Source: Dipteris shenzhenensis
Taxonomy: Eukaryota; Polypodiophyta; Polypodiopsida; Gleicheniales
Length of the DNA: 64,000 bases
Assembly: GCA_047967505.1 (NCBI GenBank)
Contig: CM106541.1
Direction: 5' to 3' (one strand)
In this document: in pieces, positions 12,431-24,789 of the stretch
Position numbering within the stretch: the first letter of the stretch is position 1
How the letters are laid out: every line of letters begins with the position of its first letter
Notes under the pieces: model-generated
Told to the model about the DNA's origin: nothing
Database searches by the model: none
The model's input: the letters and a program-made list of their open reading frames with translations, nothing else
Position numbers and translations under genes: made by a program

Positions 12431-15400
12431 TATTGGAGATGCATGAAACTTTATTTTTATTTTTATTTTGATCATGAAAGTTGCAAGGTCATATAGTCAA
12501 ATGTTTGATCTCAAGTGTTGTGGCATATTTGTCTTTTGAGAAATGCATTCTTTTCTTGAATAATGTTGCTACTTATCTAGAAGCACCTTCTTTGATTTGG
12601 TTCTCCAAGAGAAAGAGGTCATGAGAGATGCACACCACAAGTCATAGAATAAGACCAAGAAACCATTGCAGAAGTACCAATAGTTGCATCATCACATCGT
12701 GGCCCCACTAGGTGTTGATAGATCGACCTCCCCTAGACTCACCTATGTCTATCTCAGTCATTTTGCTCTGTTATGCTATAGTTGTGATAGTTTTGCTCAC
12801 TGAGTGGAGTTATGAATGGACATCTACATGTTGTATATCATACTTTGAGATGTTACTATAAATCAAATTTCTTCCAAAAATAACATATATCAACTCTTTG
12901 GAACCCCTTGTAAAATCCCCATGTCTATCATAAGAAAGAGTCCAATAGGGAAAAATCTAATGTCTTTCTTATACCCCTTTGCATTGGCCTAGAGCTTTTT
13001 GTTCGAGCTTGTTGACATTTTGAAAGCCAAGAAACAAAAACTTGTAGTGACATGAACCAAGAAAACTTAGCCCATTGGGAGGCAAACATGAAATTTTTTA
13101 TCATTCAAACATTTCACCACTCAATCTGTTAAGAATTCTAATGTGTACAAGTCTAGCATGTCATATTCTATGTTTTATAACCATGGAACAAGAATGCTCT
13201 CAATATGCTTGACGGATCCTATTCCCCTAAGCACAATTTATGCATCATTGTACTAATGTGTTTCCCTCTTCATTTATGCAGATACAACTTGGGAGTAGAA
13301 GAAGACAAGGGGGGGCTTATTTGGGCACGTTATATGGTGAGAAAGTGATGACTACCAAGGGTATAGGGTCTATGGATGCTACAATTGTGCAAGTGATTGA
13401 GGGGGCTCAAGCGTGGATTTAATATATTGTTGGAGGCATTCCTCGCAACCTACGATGCTCTAATGAAAAACCATGTGCAAATGAAATGGGAAACTCCGGA
13501 TCCTAGTTGAAAGAGGAAGTGTCAATGAGCTCCTAGCTTGTTGAAGGCAAACTCCCACCTTAATATATCACTGACTAGTCAAAATTTGCACACTAAATTT
13601 TTATATAGAGAAATCCTACAAGGCCCTTCTATGACAAGTCCAAATCTCACCTGATATCTGGTATCACTAATATGAGCATGTTGTGCTTCTAAAGTTTTAA
13701 TACTGATTTTTGTTTATATTTAATGAATGCCCCATGTGCTATTACTCCCTATATAACTTTTGGTACTAATTTTTGTTTATATTTAATAAATGCCCCATGT
13801 GCTATTACTCCCTCTACAAGTTTTGGTCTTGATTTGTTCAACAAATGATTCAATATGATTTTAGATTTTCTCATCCTAGAATACGGGAGTGATCCCATTC
13901 TAACTCAAATCCATACCTAAATAACTTTGACTCAAACTCAAGCGATTGAGCCCCACCCTTGATAATAGCTTCTCATTTAGCATTGCTCCAGCATCTTTTG
14001 TTAGTGTTCTATTCTTTCTCTTTCCAATTGCTTTTGTAGTGTTTATCTACACATCTTCAAACTCTATCGGCATGTATCCTCCACCACTCTATGATATTAG
14101 CATTTTTATCATTCTTCTTGTCGACTGTTCAGCCAAGCCTTTCAATTCTCCAATTTTTTTAAATAAATCAAATTTTTTATGATGAAGTAAACCTAGTTAT
14201 AGTCCTCGATAGATGTCACATCATGCAATGAACCCTTGATGCTTCTTGTTTAAGCATAGCTCCTTACATCTAGATGCATCAAGTCACAATCCTCTATACC
14301 TTGTTGTACCATTGCCAAACTCGTCTCTTGTTAGCTTTCCAAAAGAAATGTGTTCCCAAAAGCTATCTAGCAATCTAAGTAAATGTAAAACAATGACCAT
14401 GTTATTAGTTTCTAATTACATCAAGATTCTAAAGTTGATATAGCCAACCTTTTATGCCATACTTTTGAAATTGGTATTGATTGGTATTGTGTTGACATTT
14501 CATCTAAAGTGGGGACCAATCCTATGAAGTTGTGATGATTTAATCTAGCATGCTTTTCTTATCTTCCTCGGCTATTTATAATATATCACCTTGAGTGGAG
14601 TACACATTTATGTGATTCCTATTTGCAAGTGAGTGATAACAAATGGATGAATTGCTTTTTTAATCACTATATGTTTATGTATTTTAAATAGCAAACCAAC
14701 ACATTAAAAATATATTATTTAGCCCAAGCTTGTGGGAGACCTTTACATGTCTATAAATGTGTTTCTTCAACTTTAGAAGGTGGTTGTGGGAGGGAGGTGA
14801 AATTATCAACTTCCTTGTAAAATTGGCCTTAAGGGAGTAACCCATTGATGATCTCTCTCCCAAAGCTTTCCTCTCTTCAAATATTGCTTCAAAGAAGTAT
14901 AATTGCTTCTTGAAACAATCAAGTCTTTGCTTCAAATGGCTCTTTGAATTATGTAGTCCAAAAAACTATGTCCCAAAGTTGGTGTTAACACCTAATGCTG
15001 ATATTGGATGTTGCTCTTTTTTTACAAACTCTTGCCTTTTGATGAACCTAAATTTGTGCTCTATTCACAAAGATGGTGGTTGCAAAAAGACCCTCTTTTA
15101 AATAAAACACATATAAAAACCATATCAAAAAATACAATTTATCCTAATTTCTTTAACACACTTGTAATATGAAAAAAAGTAGAATTGAGAAGATTTCAAA
15201 AAATTTGAAGAAGTAATTCAAACATGGTTTGAAAAACATTATTGCTGTACAATAACAATTGTGGATGCATCGATGTGTAAAAATTGTTGTATTGATTTGT
15301 CAAAGTAGAACCACCATATGTGTAATCAAGCTCTACTAGGATATATTATTAATATCTTAGAGCATGACTTAAATTGAATCCTTTTACATGCAATTGGCTT

Positions 15401-15889
15401 CATGATCTTCAGAATCGATACTGCTAGGAATGAAACAAAGAGCAACCCTCTCCAATCTTGAGAAAAGACCAACCCTCTCCAATCTTGATAAAAGTGAGAA
15501 AAGCCTTTGTATCCATTTCAAAACTCTTAGGGGTACAGCTAAGTTTGGAAAGGAATTGAAAAAAAAAGACCTACACCACAACCAAAAACATATGTTAGAA
15601 TCGATTTCACTTTAACCTTGACTAAGAGGCCATATTTGTCAACGAAGAGTTGATTTAACCTATCATTCTTGGGATGCTTAGCAATTTAATGACAACCAAT
15701 ATATCATTGCTCTTATTTCAAAAAGTTTTAAAGAATCAAGTTGGCTGACGGATAAAATTCAGCAATCAGACTCAACAAGTTGTATCTAGAGACACTAATG
15801 CAAAATTCATCTTCAAAATGAGAGAGAGGATTTCTCCTTCTCAAGCACTAAGAGTCACTAGGAAGCATGGCATAACAATGGTTTGAGTC
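12431..15889. other. Gene-poor AT-rich stretch
   Basis: No gene is recognised. The plus-strand frame at 13240-13422 follows a T-rich ATGCAG that could be a splice acceptor, but its protein has no recognisable content. Confidence 0.5.
13695..13822. repeat. Tandem duplication, period 63 bp
   Basis: Two copies share TTTTTGTTTATATTTAAT followed by AATGCCCCATGTGC and TATTACTCCCT. Confidence 0.93.
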
Positions 15890-16095
15890 ATCAATGGCTT
15901 TCAAGAAAAGCCATCAAGAGCCACATAAAAGTTCATTCAAAGATGGCTTTGAAGGCTTATAACTTTCAAGTAAACAGCTTGTGAAGGGAAGCAATGTATA
16001 ATGTATAATAGATGGTTCCAACAAGAATGGGTCATCAATGGCTTTCAAGAGAAGCCACCAAGAGCGAAATAAAAGTGTATTCTTTGAAGGCTTAT
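15890..16095. repeat. Duplication adjoining a probable LTR
   Basis: ATGGCTTTCAAGA.AAGCCA followed by CAAGAGC and GAAGGCTTAT occurs at about 15893-15961 and again at 16030-16095. The second copy stops exactly where the GC-rich LTR-like block starts. Confidence 0.85.
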
Positions 16096-17304
16096 TGTCA
16101 GAAATCGACCGACAAAGGGTACGCACAACGAAAGATTGATACAATAGCCCAAGAGCTCACACAGTGTGTGTGGGAGTGGAATCACAAACGTCTTTACTTA
16201 ATGTGCATCAAATAGATGTGCAGACTCATCAATAGACAATAATCCAACCAGATATAGAATCTACCAAAAGAATATATTTCTATCCAAAGCTATGGACACA
16301 ATACAAAAGAGAGAGATCCAAAGTCCCACCAAGGCATGGTCCTTTGATCTTACCACAAGGTGAAGTTACTATCTGCCGGATATCTCCCTGCGTGCTCCAC
16401 CTCGAGTGTATGTAGACTCTTCGTCCAGATCCTTCTACCTCACTGCGTGTGTACAGCCTACTTCCAAGCTAGGTCTGCAGCTTCAAGGTTCTCTCCTTCA
16501 GCTCCAGTGATGAGGCTCAAGGAAGGTCTCTTTGGCTGCTCCAAAACGCTGAGGATGTGCTGCTCCAAGTGATAATTATGAGGGCACAAGGCCCTCCCTT
16601 TTATAGGCTCAGAGGGCTGGCCAAAATGGCTGACCAGGCAGGGGGATAATGGCCGACCCCCCGCCGAAAAATTTCACCTTGAGAGGACCTGCCTCAGCCA
16701 ACCTGATGGCCGACTCTGTTGCTGACAAAACCGCCCCCTCTAGGGCTCACAAAACCAAGGCCCCTGACCCTTACTTTCCTGCAGGGCTGAGCCCACTTGG
16801 TCTGCCCTAATCTGACCTGGTTGGCTGGCTCCAACCAGCCCAAATAGCCGCCCCATGCTGTGCCATATCTCCGCCATGTGCCAGCCTTCTGCTGGCCCCA
16901 TTGTTGCGTCTGTTTCCAGGCTTGATGCAGTCCACGTGCCTGGCCACGTGCCTCGTTGGCTGGCTCCAACCAGCCCAAATAGCCGCCCCATGCTGTGCCA
17001 TATCTCCGCCATGTGCCAGCCTTCTGCCGGCCCCATTGTTGCGTCTGTTTCCAGGCTTGATGCAGGCCACGTGCCAGGCCACGAACACCCACCATGTGGC
17101 ACCTCTTGGCTCATACTCCAGGCGCTGATCCTGCCCTTACATGCTGCTATATCCAGCGCATAAAATGATGCCACCGTTCCAGGTATGTCTCTCAGATTCC
17201 TGCCCCCATGGCAGCCATGTGGCCATCCTTTAGAACCCAGGTCCGCCCCCCCCATGCTCTCCTCATGGGGGCTTACAGATGGGGAGGTGACCTTTCCAAC
17301 ACAA
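16096..17304 (-). mobile_element. Probable solo LTR, minus orientation
   Basis: A GC-rich block stands out sharply from AT-rich flanks. Its left edge starts TGTCAGAAATC, which on the minus strand is an LTR-style end (TTTCTGACA). A good TATA box, TATAAAA on the minus strand, lies at 16599-16605 and points toward that end. No primer site follows the left edge and no polypurine tract or coding region adjoins, so a solo LTR is the simplest reading. The right edge is uncertain; CCAACACA near 17304 is a candidate. No target duplication was found. Confidence 0.42.
16821..17091. repeat. Two-copy 135-bp GC-rich tandem repeat
   Basis: Copies start at 16821 and 16956 with TTGGCTGGCTCCAACCAGCC and are nearly identical through GCGTCTGTTTCCAGGCTTG. 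The unit length is divisible by three and lacks stops in several frames, so long repetitive reading frames on both strands here are artefacts of the repeat. Confidence 0.95.
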
Positions 17305-17400
17305 AATACCTTTCCAATAAACCTTTTGGGGATGTGAGGGGGAGCAATGTACATTAGCCTTTTTGGGATATGAGGGGAAGCAATGTGTTTGAACCAGCCT
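17305..17400. repeat. Short G-rich duplication
   Basis: CCTTTTGGGGATGTGAGGGG followed by GAGCAATGT recurs 40 bases later as CCTTTTTGGGATATGAGGGG then AAGCAATGT. A third relative, GTGAAGGGAAGCAATGT, lies near 15976. Confidence 0.8.
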
Positions 17401-17525
17401 TTTTTTCCTCATAATACTTTTCTTTCAACATCGATAAAGCTAATAGCCAATCACACTTCTATCAAAAAATGAAGCAAATGCCTACTACAATAAAAAAGAT
17501 CAATCTTAGGGAGTATATATCTACC

Positions 17526-18265
17526 TGGATCCGATCAATGCCCAAACTCATCCTCTAAAAAAAAGACAATGTGCAGTTTTACCTTATGACAAGACCCTAC
17601 AAGGTTTCTAACTATAAATATACATTTTCAAGACTAGAATATATCCAGTCATACAAATTCAGATTTTTGTTGTTTTAAAGTCCTAAATTCTACAAAGAAA
17701 ATAAAAGAGAAACGAAAGAGAAGAAAAATGAGGGGGGGGGTGTTGAAAAACAAACGGTAGACATACTTAACAAGCAAAGCATGCTTATGTCGTCAACAGT
17801 GCCCAAGCATAAGCAGCTATATTGGGTTTCCAAAGACCTGTGGAGTCTCTCGGGCAAACCCAATAGAGAAAGATAACAAAAAATGAAGAAGAAAGGAAGA
17901 AGGTGAGTAAGCAAAAATAAACAAACAAATCAAGAAACCAAATTGACCAAAAACAGGAATAAAATATATATCTCTCTCTCTCATTTACGAAATGATCAAA
18001 TTATTTAAAACATGAAAAACTAAAGGAACCACTTACACTATAAACTCCATCACGCTTTAGCAAGGACTACCTGCTATGAAATTCCCATCAGCATTATCAA
18101 CACCTTATGGTGCGTGTAGACCATACTGTAAACTTGCGCTCTCACATACACACATATCCACACATGCAAACACACACGAGAGCATCCACTTCTTCAAAGG
18201 TCTTTGTACTGAGTTTCAAGGGGTGAAGGGCAGACAGCAACAAAGGCTAGCACTATCGGAGAAGA
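17526..18265. repeat. Dispersed repeat, copy 1 (split)
   Basis: The ends of this segment match a segment at about 46480-46785. Shared parts include GCCCAAACTCATCCTCTAAA at the left and GTGTAGACC, GGTGAAGGGCAGAC and CAAAGGCTAGCA at the right. Copy 1 carries about 400 extra bases (roughly 17580-18000) with no counterpart in copy 2. It is probably an unclassified mobile element. Confidence 0.75.
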
Positions 18266-20136
18266 CTCCCTTCTTCCAAAATACAACTCATGAAGTCAAT
18301 TATAAATAGTTTGGTTTTCATATAAAACAAGACAATCAAACACAAATGATTTTGTTGTCATAATAAGCAATCCAGTACGATACAACAAAACATGGAAGTC
18401 TAAAGTAGAGCTTATAGGTCAATGGGCATGAAACCAACTATGCTTGATTGATGTCAGAGGCAGACATCCCAGTCGATTAGGATGGGTCACTTGCAAAGTG
18501 ATTGAGTTCCTCATAAATACCTTCACACAAAAATTTCATTGCGTTTTATTCAAACAGGCCAGCCAAACAATTCCATTCATAACCACTCGTAACCCAGGGC
18601 ATTTAGAGCACAACAAAAATGAGTAAGGCAATCACAATGGCTCTTGATTTACACCAGGAAAGTAGCAACATGTCTCAGCCGTCAACAAGCAGAGAAGCCC
18701 CTTGGCCCTACAGAATTTTACATAGAAAGAGCAATATTGACAGAGAAGAGAGCATCTACATTACATTCAAAGTTCAGTTTATGGTACTAGTAATATCGAA
18801 GAAAGCATCTCAATCACGATCAGGAGTACACGATCAGGAGTACCCCAATCACAATGAGGAGTGATTTATCAATGTAACTGAACCCCATGTCTCATTTGTT
18901 TGCAGCTCAACTAAAGCCATCTTTATTTCATTCTTGGCCAGGTATTGGAATATGCAGGTGCATAATAAAAAACAACATGCTAATTGAGCAATCAATCCAA
19001 ATGGTAAAGCAAATAAGGCAGTAAGAGCTTTATGACATAGCGTTACTGCCTCCTCAAAATCTCTAATAGCAAATCAGAGCAGAAGTGTGAACATGGCACT
19101 GTTAGAAACCACTGCCAATCGAATATGTGTGCACATAGATAATCGCCAGAGGCGGTCAAAGCGACTTCTTCATATAGTTGTTTTCCCAGTACAGACAGGC
19201 AGTAGTAATCCGGGCTGAAAGAATAACTGGTGTTTTCTTGCAACGTAATGACAAATCACGATGAAAGGTATAGGAAAGAATAGAGACATTTGTCAAATTT
19301 GAACAATTTCTTCCTTCCACAAAATTACACCTGCCCATATAAGCTTCTATAATAAGCAATAGGCACTATATGACGAACTTGTAGGAAAGTATAAGTATCG
19401 ATGGCTTACAGCACATTATCCCTGACAAAGTTTCCAAGAACATCTCAGCCTTTAAGCCCATGCCAGTACAATGCAATCCAGATCCAACCCCTTAACAAAA
19501 CTGATCAATGTTCGAGTGAAATAGCTTCGCTGTTGGAACATGCTTCCACGTGTAATAGTAAAACATGAGAGATCCTCTGGACTACCTGAGAAATTCTAAG
19601 GTTTCTTTTTCTCAAGTTGAAAACTTTTTAAAAATCTGGGTGTACAACAGCAGAAGTTGATTTCAAAACTTACTCTACAAAAAAACTCGCTTATACATTA
19701 AAAAACCTTGGTAGCGTTTCTCATGTTAAAAGGACAAAACTGTCCCAAACCAACAAGAGCACATATGGATATACACGAGTGGAAGCTCAGGTTTACTCAG
19801 AAACAGTCTATACGCAAGTACCTGCTCAGGACACGAGAGTAATGTACACTTCTGCATTTGAGACCTTATTTACAGACCTCCATGCTCGGGATGCTAAGGG
19901 GCAGAGACGGCAACGATGAAAGCGAGGGCTAGACAGCAGTCTAGCCACATGGATGTCGATTTCGCCTGCTTCTGAAACGGCTCTCGAAGTCGATACGCCT
20001 TCTGAAGGCTCTCAGGGTATCAAACACAGAGCCGCATTTCTCCGGACAGCACTCTCGGAAGCAATGAGCGCCCAAAACGCAAGCAAAGCCCCGGACCTAG
20101 CAACAACCCTTCCGGGAGAGGGAAGAGCTGCGACTG
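18266..20136. other. Downstream flank of the membrane-protein gene
   Basis: No second gene is recognised. Part of this should be 3' untranslated sequence of the minus-strand gene ending at 20137. An AATAAG near 19865 on the minus strand is a weak candidate poly(A) signal. The stretch 19900-20136 is GC-richer than the rest and could hold more of the transcript or an extra exon, because AACAAG|GTTTGA at the end of the open frame could also act as a splice donor. Confidence 0.4.
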
Positions 20137-20568
20137 TCAAACCTTGTTGAGGGTGAAATAGCAGAGGGTGGCAGCGGCGAGGCCAACCATTCTGCCCTCG
20201 TGAAAGATATTGACGAGGGTGCGACGACAGATCTGGATGGCCATCTGGTTACCGTCCTCGATGAAGCGATGGGTGCGGCGGAAGCTCTTGCCGAAGAGGA
20301 ATTGGATGACGAGGGCGGTGGTCCAGGTGATGATGACGATGGGGAGGAAGAGGACGAGCAAGGCGAGGATGGACAAGAGACCAACGGAGGCACCGAGGAG
20401 GAGGGAGGTGACGGATTTGGGCCATTCAGGGGCGATGTCGACGACAGCGCGAGGCCTCCAGAGCAACGAGCAGCGAGCTGGACGGAAGAGGAAGAGGAGT
20501 GTGCAGACAAAGGCGCTCACACAGTAGGACGGAATCGCCCAACAACAGGAACTGACTGTAGCCACCAT
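20137..20568 (-). CDS. Small multi-pass membrane protein, unknown function (143 aa)
   Basis: I do not recognise the family. The frame is intact, GC-rich against AT-rich flanks, and has the residue pattern of a real protein. Residues about 10-28 are a hydrophobic segment. Residues 29-49 form a Trp/Arg/Pro-containing loop with RPARCSLLWRPR. Residues about 50-87 form a long, very hydrophobic stretch, enough for two passes. Residues 88-123 are basic and polar, and a last hydrophobic segment spans about 124-138. I chose the ATG at 20566-20568 because the in-frame ATG 15 codons upstream lies within the repeat-derived sequence and its LHSGEE is the same as the repeat product. Its context on the minus strand (A-rich, then ATGGTGG) is reasonable. 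A splice donor at the last codons is possible, so the C-terminus could be longer. Location in a membrane is inferred from hydrophobicity only. Confidence 0.72.
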   Translation of the reverse strand: MVATVSSCCWAIPSYCVSAFVCTLLFLFRPARCSLLWRPRAVVDIAPEWPKSVTSLLLGASVGLLSILALLVLFLPIVIITWTTALVIQFLFGKSFRRTHRFIEDGNQMAIQICRRTLVNIFHEGRMVGLAAATLCYFTLNKV

Positions 20569-20570
20569 GG

Positions 20571-21130
20571 CTTTCTCTCTTTCTTCTCCCGAATGCAGAA
20601 AAACATCAACCACAGTACAAATTTTGGTTGTGGCTTTCCTCTTCCTCTCCAGAATGCACAGAAAACATCATCCACAGCACAAGTTTGAACCGAAAACATC
20701 CACCACAGTACAACTTTGCCCAGAAAACATCAACCACAGAACAAGTTCGCACAGAAAACATCAACCACAGTACAAAGTTTTGGTTGTGGCTTTCCTCTTC
20801 CTCTCCAGAATGCACACAAAAACATCAACCACAGAACAAGATTGGTGTTGGCTCTCTCTCTTCCTCTCCAGAATGCAGAAAAGCAGCAACCACAGTACAA
20901 GTTTGCACAGAAAACATCAACTACAAAAGAAGAAGGAGAACAAGTCTTGGTAGTGGCCTTCTCTCTTCCTCTGCAGCCTGCAGAAAAGCATGAACCAACA
21001 GTACAAGTTTGCTGGTGGCTCTCCTCTTCCTCTCCAGAATGCAGCAGAAAGCATCAACTACAAGTCTGGTGGCTGTGGCTTTCTGTTCCTCTCCAGAATG
21101 CAGAAAAACATCAAAATACAGAACAAGTTT
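20571..21130 (-). repeat. Imperfect tandem repeat array over the 5' side of the membrane-protein gene
   Basis: Two alternating modules recur. Module A is CAGAAAACATCAACCACAGT followed by ACAAGTTTG (about nine copies). Module B is GGCTTTCCTCTTCCTCTCCA followed by GAATG (about seven copies). Copies differ at several sites. On the minus strand, in the gene's direction, module B reads as Met-His-Ser-Gly followed by several Glu, giving short upstream reading frames; one is 69 codons long (20606-20815). Overlapping frames on both strands here reflect the scarcity of stops in the repeat. The array ends within a few bases of the chosen start codon, so it probably forms the 5' leader or promoter. Confidence 0.9.
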
Positions 21131-21234
21131 AGGGAAGTTTTCCAGAGTGGAAACCTTCGTGGAAGCCACTTTCCACGTTTCACAGAGGTCCAACCGTGCT
21201 TGAATTGCCCTTAGGGCTTCATCGTCGAGAATAT

Positions 21235-21285
21235 TGTTTTTTGAGGGGACAATTTGTTTTGAGGGGACAATTTGTTTTGAGGAGG
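21235..21285. repeat. 18-bp repeat, three copies
   Basis: TTGAGGGGACAATTTGTT occurs twice in tandem, followed by a partial copy ending TTGAGGAGGCAAGC. Confidence 0.9.
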
Positions 21286-21319
21286 CAAGCTTACCACCCT
21301 TACCAATGCTTATCTAATG

Positions 21320-22720
21320 CCGTGTGCAGTGGGCAATCAATCATGCATCCTTCTTCACATTGCCTTTCTCAATAATGGTCAGAGAGACTCACACTTACTA
21401 AGCGGCGTTTCACACTTTGTGATACTCAGAGGACCCGTCCATCCACTTTTCATTTCACAATGGGACGGACATGTTTGGATATATAGACAACAAATAGCGA
21501 ACTTGGGCTCACTAGCAAATGCGTCAATTTTCTGGCAACACGAGTCTCGGGTTCAATTCTTGGCACGACTCTTGATTTGCTTTCATCACTCCAACACCTT
21601 CTTGGGCACTCCTTCTAGGCTGATCGCTTTTTTGATGAGTAAGATGACACATCGAAATTGTGTGGGAAGGTGGGTGAACAATTGTGAAAAGCCTTTCCAC
21701 CCAACACTGATTTTAATCGGAGGGCACACCATTCATCGATTTGCGATCGGATGGGTGTAAAACAAAGGTTACACATCTGGTGCCCAAAGTTGGCCAAGTA
21801 GGGGCGGGGACATCAACCACCATGTCCCACTCTCCAAATGCAAACAACAACAATACTTATCATAGGAGAAGAGTGCAAAACTTAGTCCAATTGTCTAAGG
21901 CTTTTTCTATAGTTGTCTCCATCAAGCATCCTTCTTGCTCAACTTTTTCTTAAGATAGCCCTTTGCATCCTCTGAGTCTTACTCCACACATACTAATGTA
22001 GTGATGTGAAAGGATCATGCATCCTCTATCAAAGGCTTGGGTAGGCGGAATCCAATTTTGGTCCTTTATTAACCACTCTCACACATCCTAATGTAATGAT
22101 GTGAATGGTCTAGTCATCATTCATCCTCCTTCAAAGGCTTGGGTCTAAACATGGATTATCCAATAAAGATCTTCGTAAAGGTAATTGCCTCCCCCAACTA
22201 CAACTACTCGAATTAGCCTGCCCAAATGTACCTACCTCAAATCCCACATGTGACATCATGTAAACCACCTCCCCAATCCTCCTCCAATTTCCCTACTCCT
22301 CCACATAGCATTTCTCAACCATGATCGCACATAGCAGAGTGTGGACCTCATGCATCCTTCTTCACATAGCATTTCTCTACCACGGTCACACATACGAATG
22401 TAATGATCTACAAAGATGTTGAACCCACTTGTTCCTCGAGTTCATGCTGTGAATCCTACCTACAAACCTAGGGGCATCATGCATCCTCCTTCACGTAGCA
22501 TTTCTCAATGACTTTCACACATAGTAACATGATGGGTGTGGGCACCATGCATCCTCCTTCACATGGCTTTTTCAACCACAATCACACGTACTAATGTAAT
22601 GACGTGCAACATGTGAGCATCGTGCATCATTCTTCACATTGCATTTCTCTCAACCACGGCCACACATACTAATGTCATGATCTGCAAGGTGTTCATCCCA
22701 CTTGTTCGTTGAGTTCATCC
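21320..22720. repeat. Degenerate tandem array with recurring phrases
   Basis: Three phrases recur in the same order at irregular spacing of about 90-150 bp: CATGCATCCTCCTTCACAT, then GCATTTCTCAACCA, then CACACATACTAATGTAATGA. At least six clear copies lie between 21,960 and 22,720, and an earlier one occurs near 21,325. The plus-strand frame at 21317-21760 overlaps the start of the array and has no recognised domain. Confidence 0.8.
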
Positions 22721-23412
22721 TTTGAATCCCTAGGGACCTACAAATAAGCAAATATTTGGAGCATGGGCCTTTGGGCTTGGACATTCACATGATGTGGATA
22801 ACAGTGCATTTACTATCTTACTACCATAACTGATCTCACACAAGCATGCCATGTTGTGCCATCCATGAGAACGATGCTTACATTGTAGGCTCAAAGGTAC
22901 ATCAAGGATGCAGACCTCATGCTACTATATTCACTCTTGCTCATGTGGGATTACATTAACTCCTAGGTTTGATTTAAATAGAATTACTAAACACAACAGT
23001 TTCGGCAAGGCCAATAAGAAGCTCTTCTTCCAAACTTCACCTACGCTCACAATGTTTTTCCCCGACTCAATTTAGTTCATCTAATCCACCAAACATAGGT
23101 TCCAAGCTAACATGATCTTCATCTCTTGAGCTCCCTTGGATGGCTAACCCATGGTTTACAATAACATTAAGCAATATAAGATCACTGCCTTATATATGTA
23201 AAAAGCATGGCAAACTCTATGGACCATGACATGAGGAGCATGGTCACTGCCCATAGCCCATAGACCGGTCTTATTAAGTGACAACCCAATAACTCATTAA
23301 ATGCCAGTTTACCATCTTCAACAAAGTTGCATTTATGAAGTTAAGGAAATAAGCTCAATAAGGAAATATATAGTATATTGGTTCTCTCCCTTCTAATGCT
23401 TCCATATTATTG

Positions 23413-23470
<58 letters not shown>

Positions 23471-24485
23471 ATTTGGCCCTTTATGCATGGATCCATTACA
23501 TTCCATTCCATACTTAGTCCTATCATTTGCATCTCAACCATTCCACTGAACCAATGATAGGCTACATCACTTTTTGCAGTCCCTGCTTCTTTTGATATCA
23601 ATATATATGTATATATATATATATACAAGCAAAGTTGCTTACATACCCAATTGTTCATACTCTTTTTATCTCACAACTTTGCCGCATCTACCCTCACATC
23701 GACATCAATGTCTTTCAAAGCTTAAATGACAATCATACCAAACACTAACTAACTTGCACAAAACTTATTACGAAACTAACTTGCACGAAACTCATTACAC
23801 ATACAGAACTACATGCTACCATGATCATTCCAAGCAATAGTTGCATGATATATTACCATATGAGCATAGTGTTATAATTTTATTGGAACACCTTGAGTAC
23901 AAATCATGTCAAAAGATGCTACTTGAATCGACAACTCATAAAGTCAAATATACACATGAAACCATCATTAAAGGCATCCCTTGGTGCAAATTTAAAACAA
24001 ATTCCTTGATAAAATTAGAAATTATTAATGTTTCCTATAATGTAGATAGCTTTCTCCATTTTAAATTTTCAATTGTAGAAGATACTTATTCATCTTACAT
24101 CTCAAACAGTCAGTTAGTACCACCTGGTGGTAATTTTTTAAAGTAATATGTTACCCTATGCAAGTGGAGTTGATAATTCTACTTAAAACTAATGTCTCTA
24201 TTTGCATCACACAAAATCAATGTTTGTTATCAGACTATCATTAACTTTAAGAAAAATCAACCACTACACATATCTCGATTTTAATGGAGACAAATATTTG
24301 TAAAATGGCAAGTGATAGAAAGATGTCTAATTTGGGTGAAGTGCTTGATCGCTTTCTCTTACACCTCATTCACTAAACACTTTCCATTAGAAATCAAGAG
24401 AAAACGTGATTGGAGTTGAAAATGCTTTCGTAGTGCAAGTGCAAATGTATCTTATTTCATTATTTTTAGAGTTCACATTTGCATA
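22721..24485. other. No gene recognised
   Basis: Low-complexity and AT-rich DNA. It holds a long CT microsatellite (listed) and a short TATATA run near 23601-23625. Confidence 0.5.
23415..23468. repeat. (TC)n microsatellite
   Basis: About 54 bases of uninterrupted CT dinucleotide. No LTR-like flank was found, unlike the intronic CT/GA runs further right. Confidence 0.97.
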
Positions 24486-24489
24486 TTTA

Positions 24490-24635
24490 GTTGCGACGAG
24501 GTACTTGAAGCATTAATACAAGCTTGCATATTTAGTTATGATGAGGTACTTTAAGCATTCATACAAGCTTGCATATTATTTGAGATGAGGCACTTTCAAG
24601 CATTAATAGAAGCTTGTAGTTGAAAGCACTAGGAT
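24490..24635. repeat. Three-copy tandem repeat, about 50 bp
   Basis: GCATATTTAGTTGCGACGAG and the following GTACTT.AAGCATT.ATACAAGCTT recur three times with increasing divergence. Confidence 0.93.
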
Positions 24636-24789
24636 TTTCTACACTTATGAGTACGTGGACTACTAGGTATATTGGGTGTTATTGATCAACTATCTTGTTC
24701 ATATGTGTGGACACTTAAGTACAACGTTATTTCTTTTCCTTGTATTAATGTGTTTCCCTAGGTAGAGAAAAGATTACATAAAAAAAGAT

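Noticed and set aside
16694-17354. Overlapping open frames of 93-204 codons on both strands
   Set aside because: They come from the 135-bp GC-rich tandem repeat, whose length is a multiple of three; the proteins are simple repeats without domains.
20200-20688. Plus-strand acidic frame of 162 codons opposite the membrane-protein gene
   Set aside because: It is the antisense shadow of a GC-rich coding frame; the minus-strand product has membrane segments and a natural composition, while this one is Glu/Asp/Gly-rich filler that runs into the repeat array.
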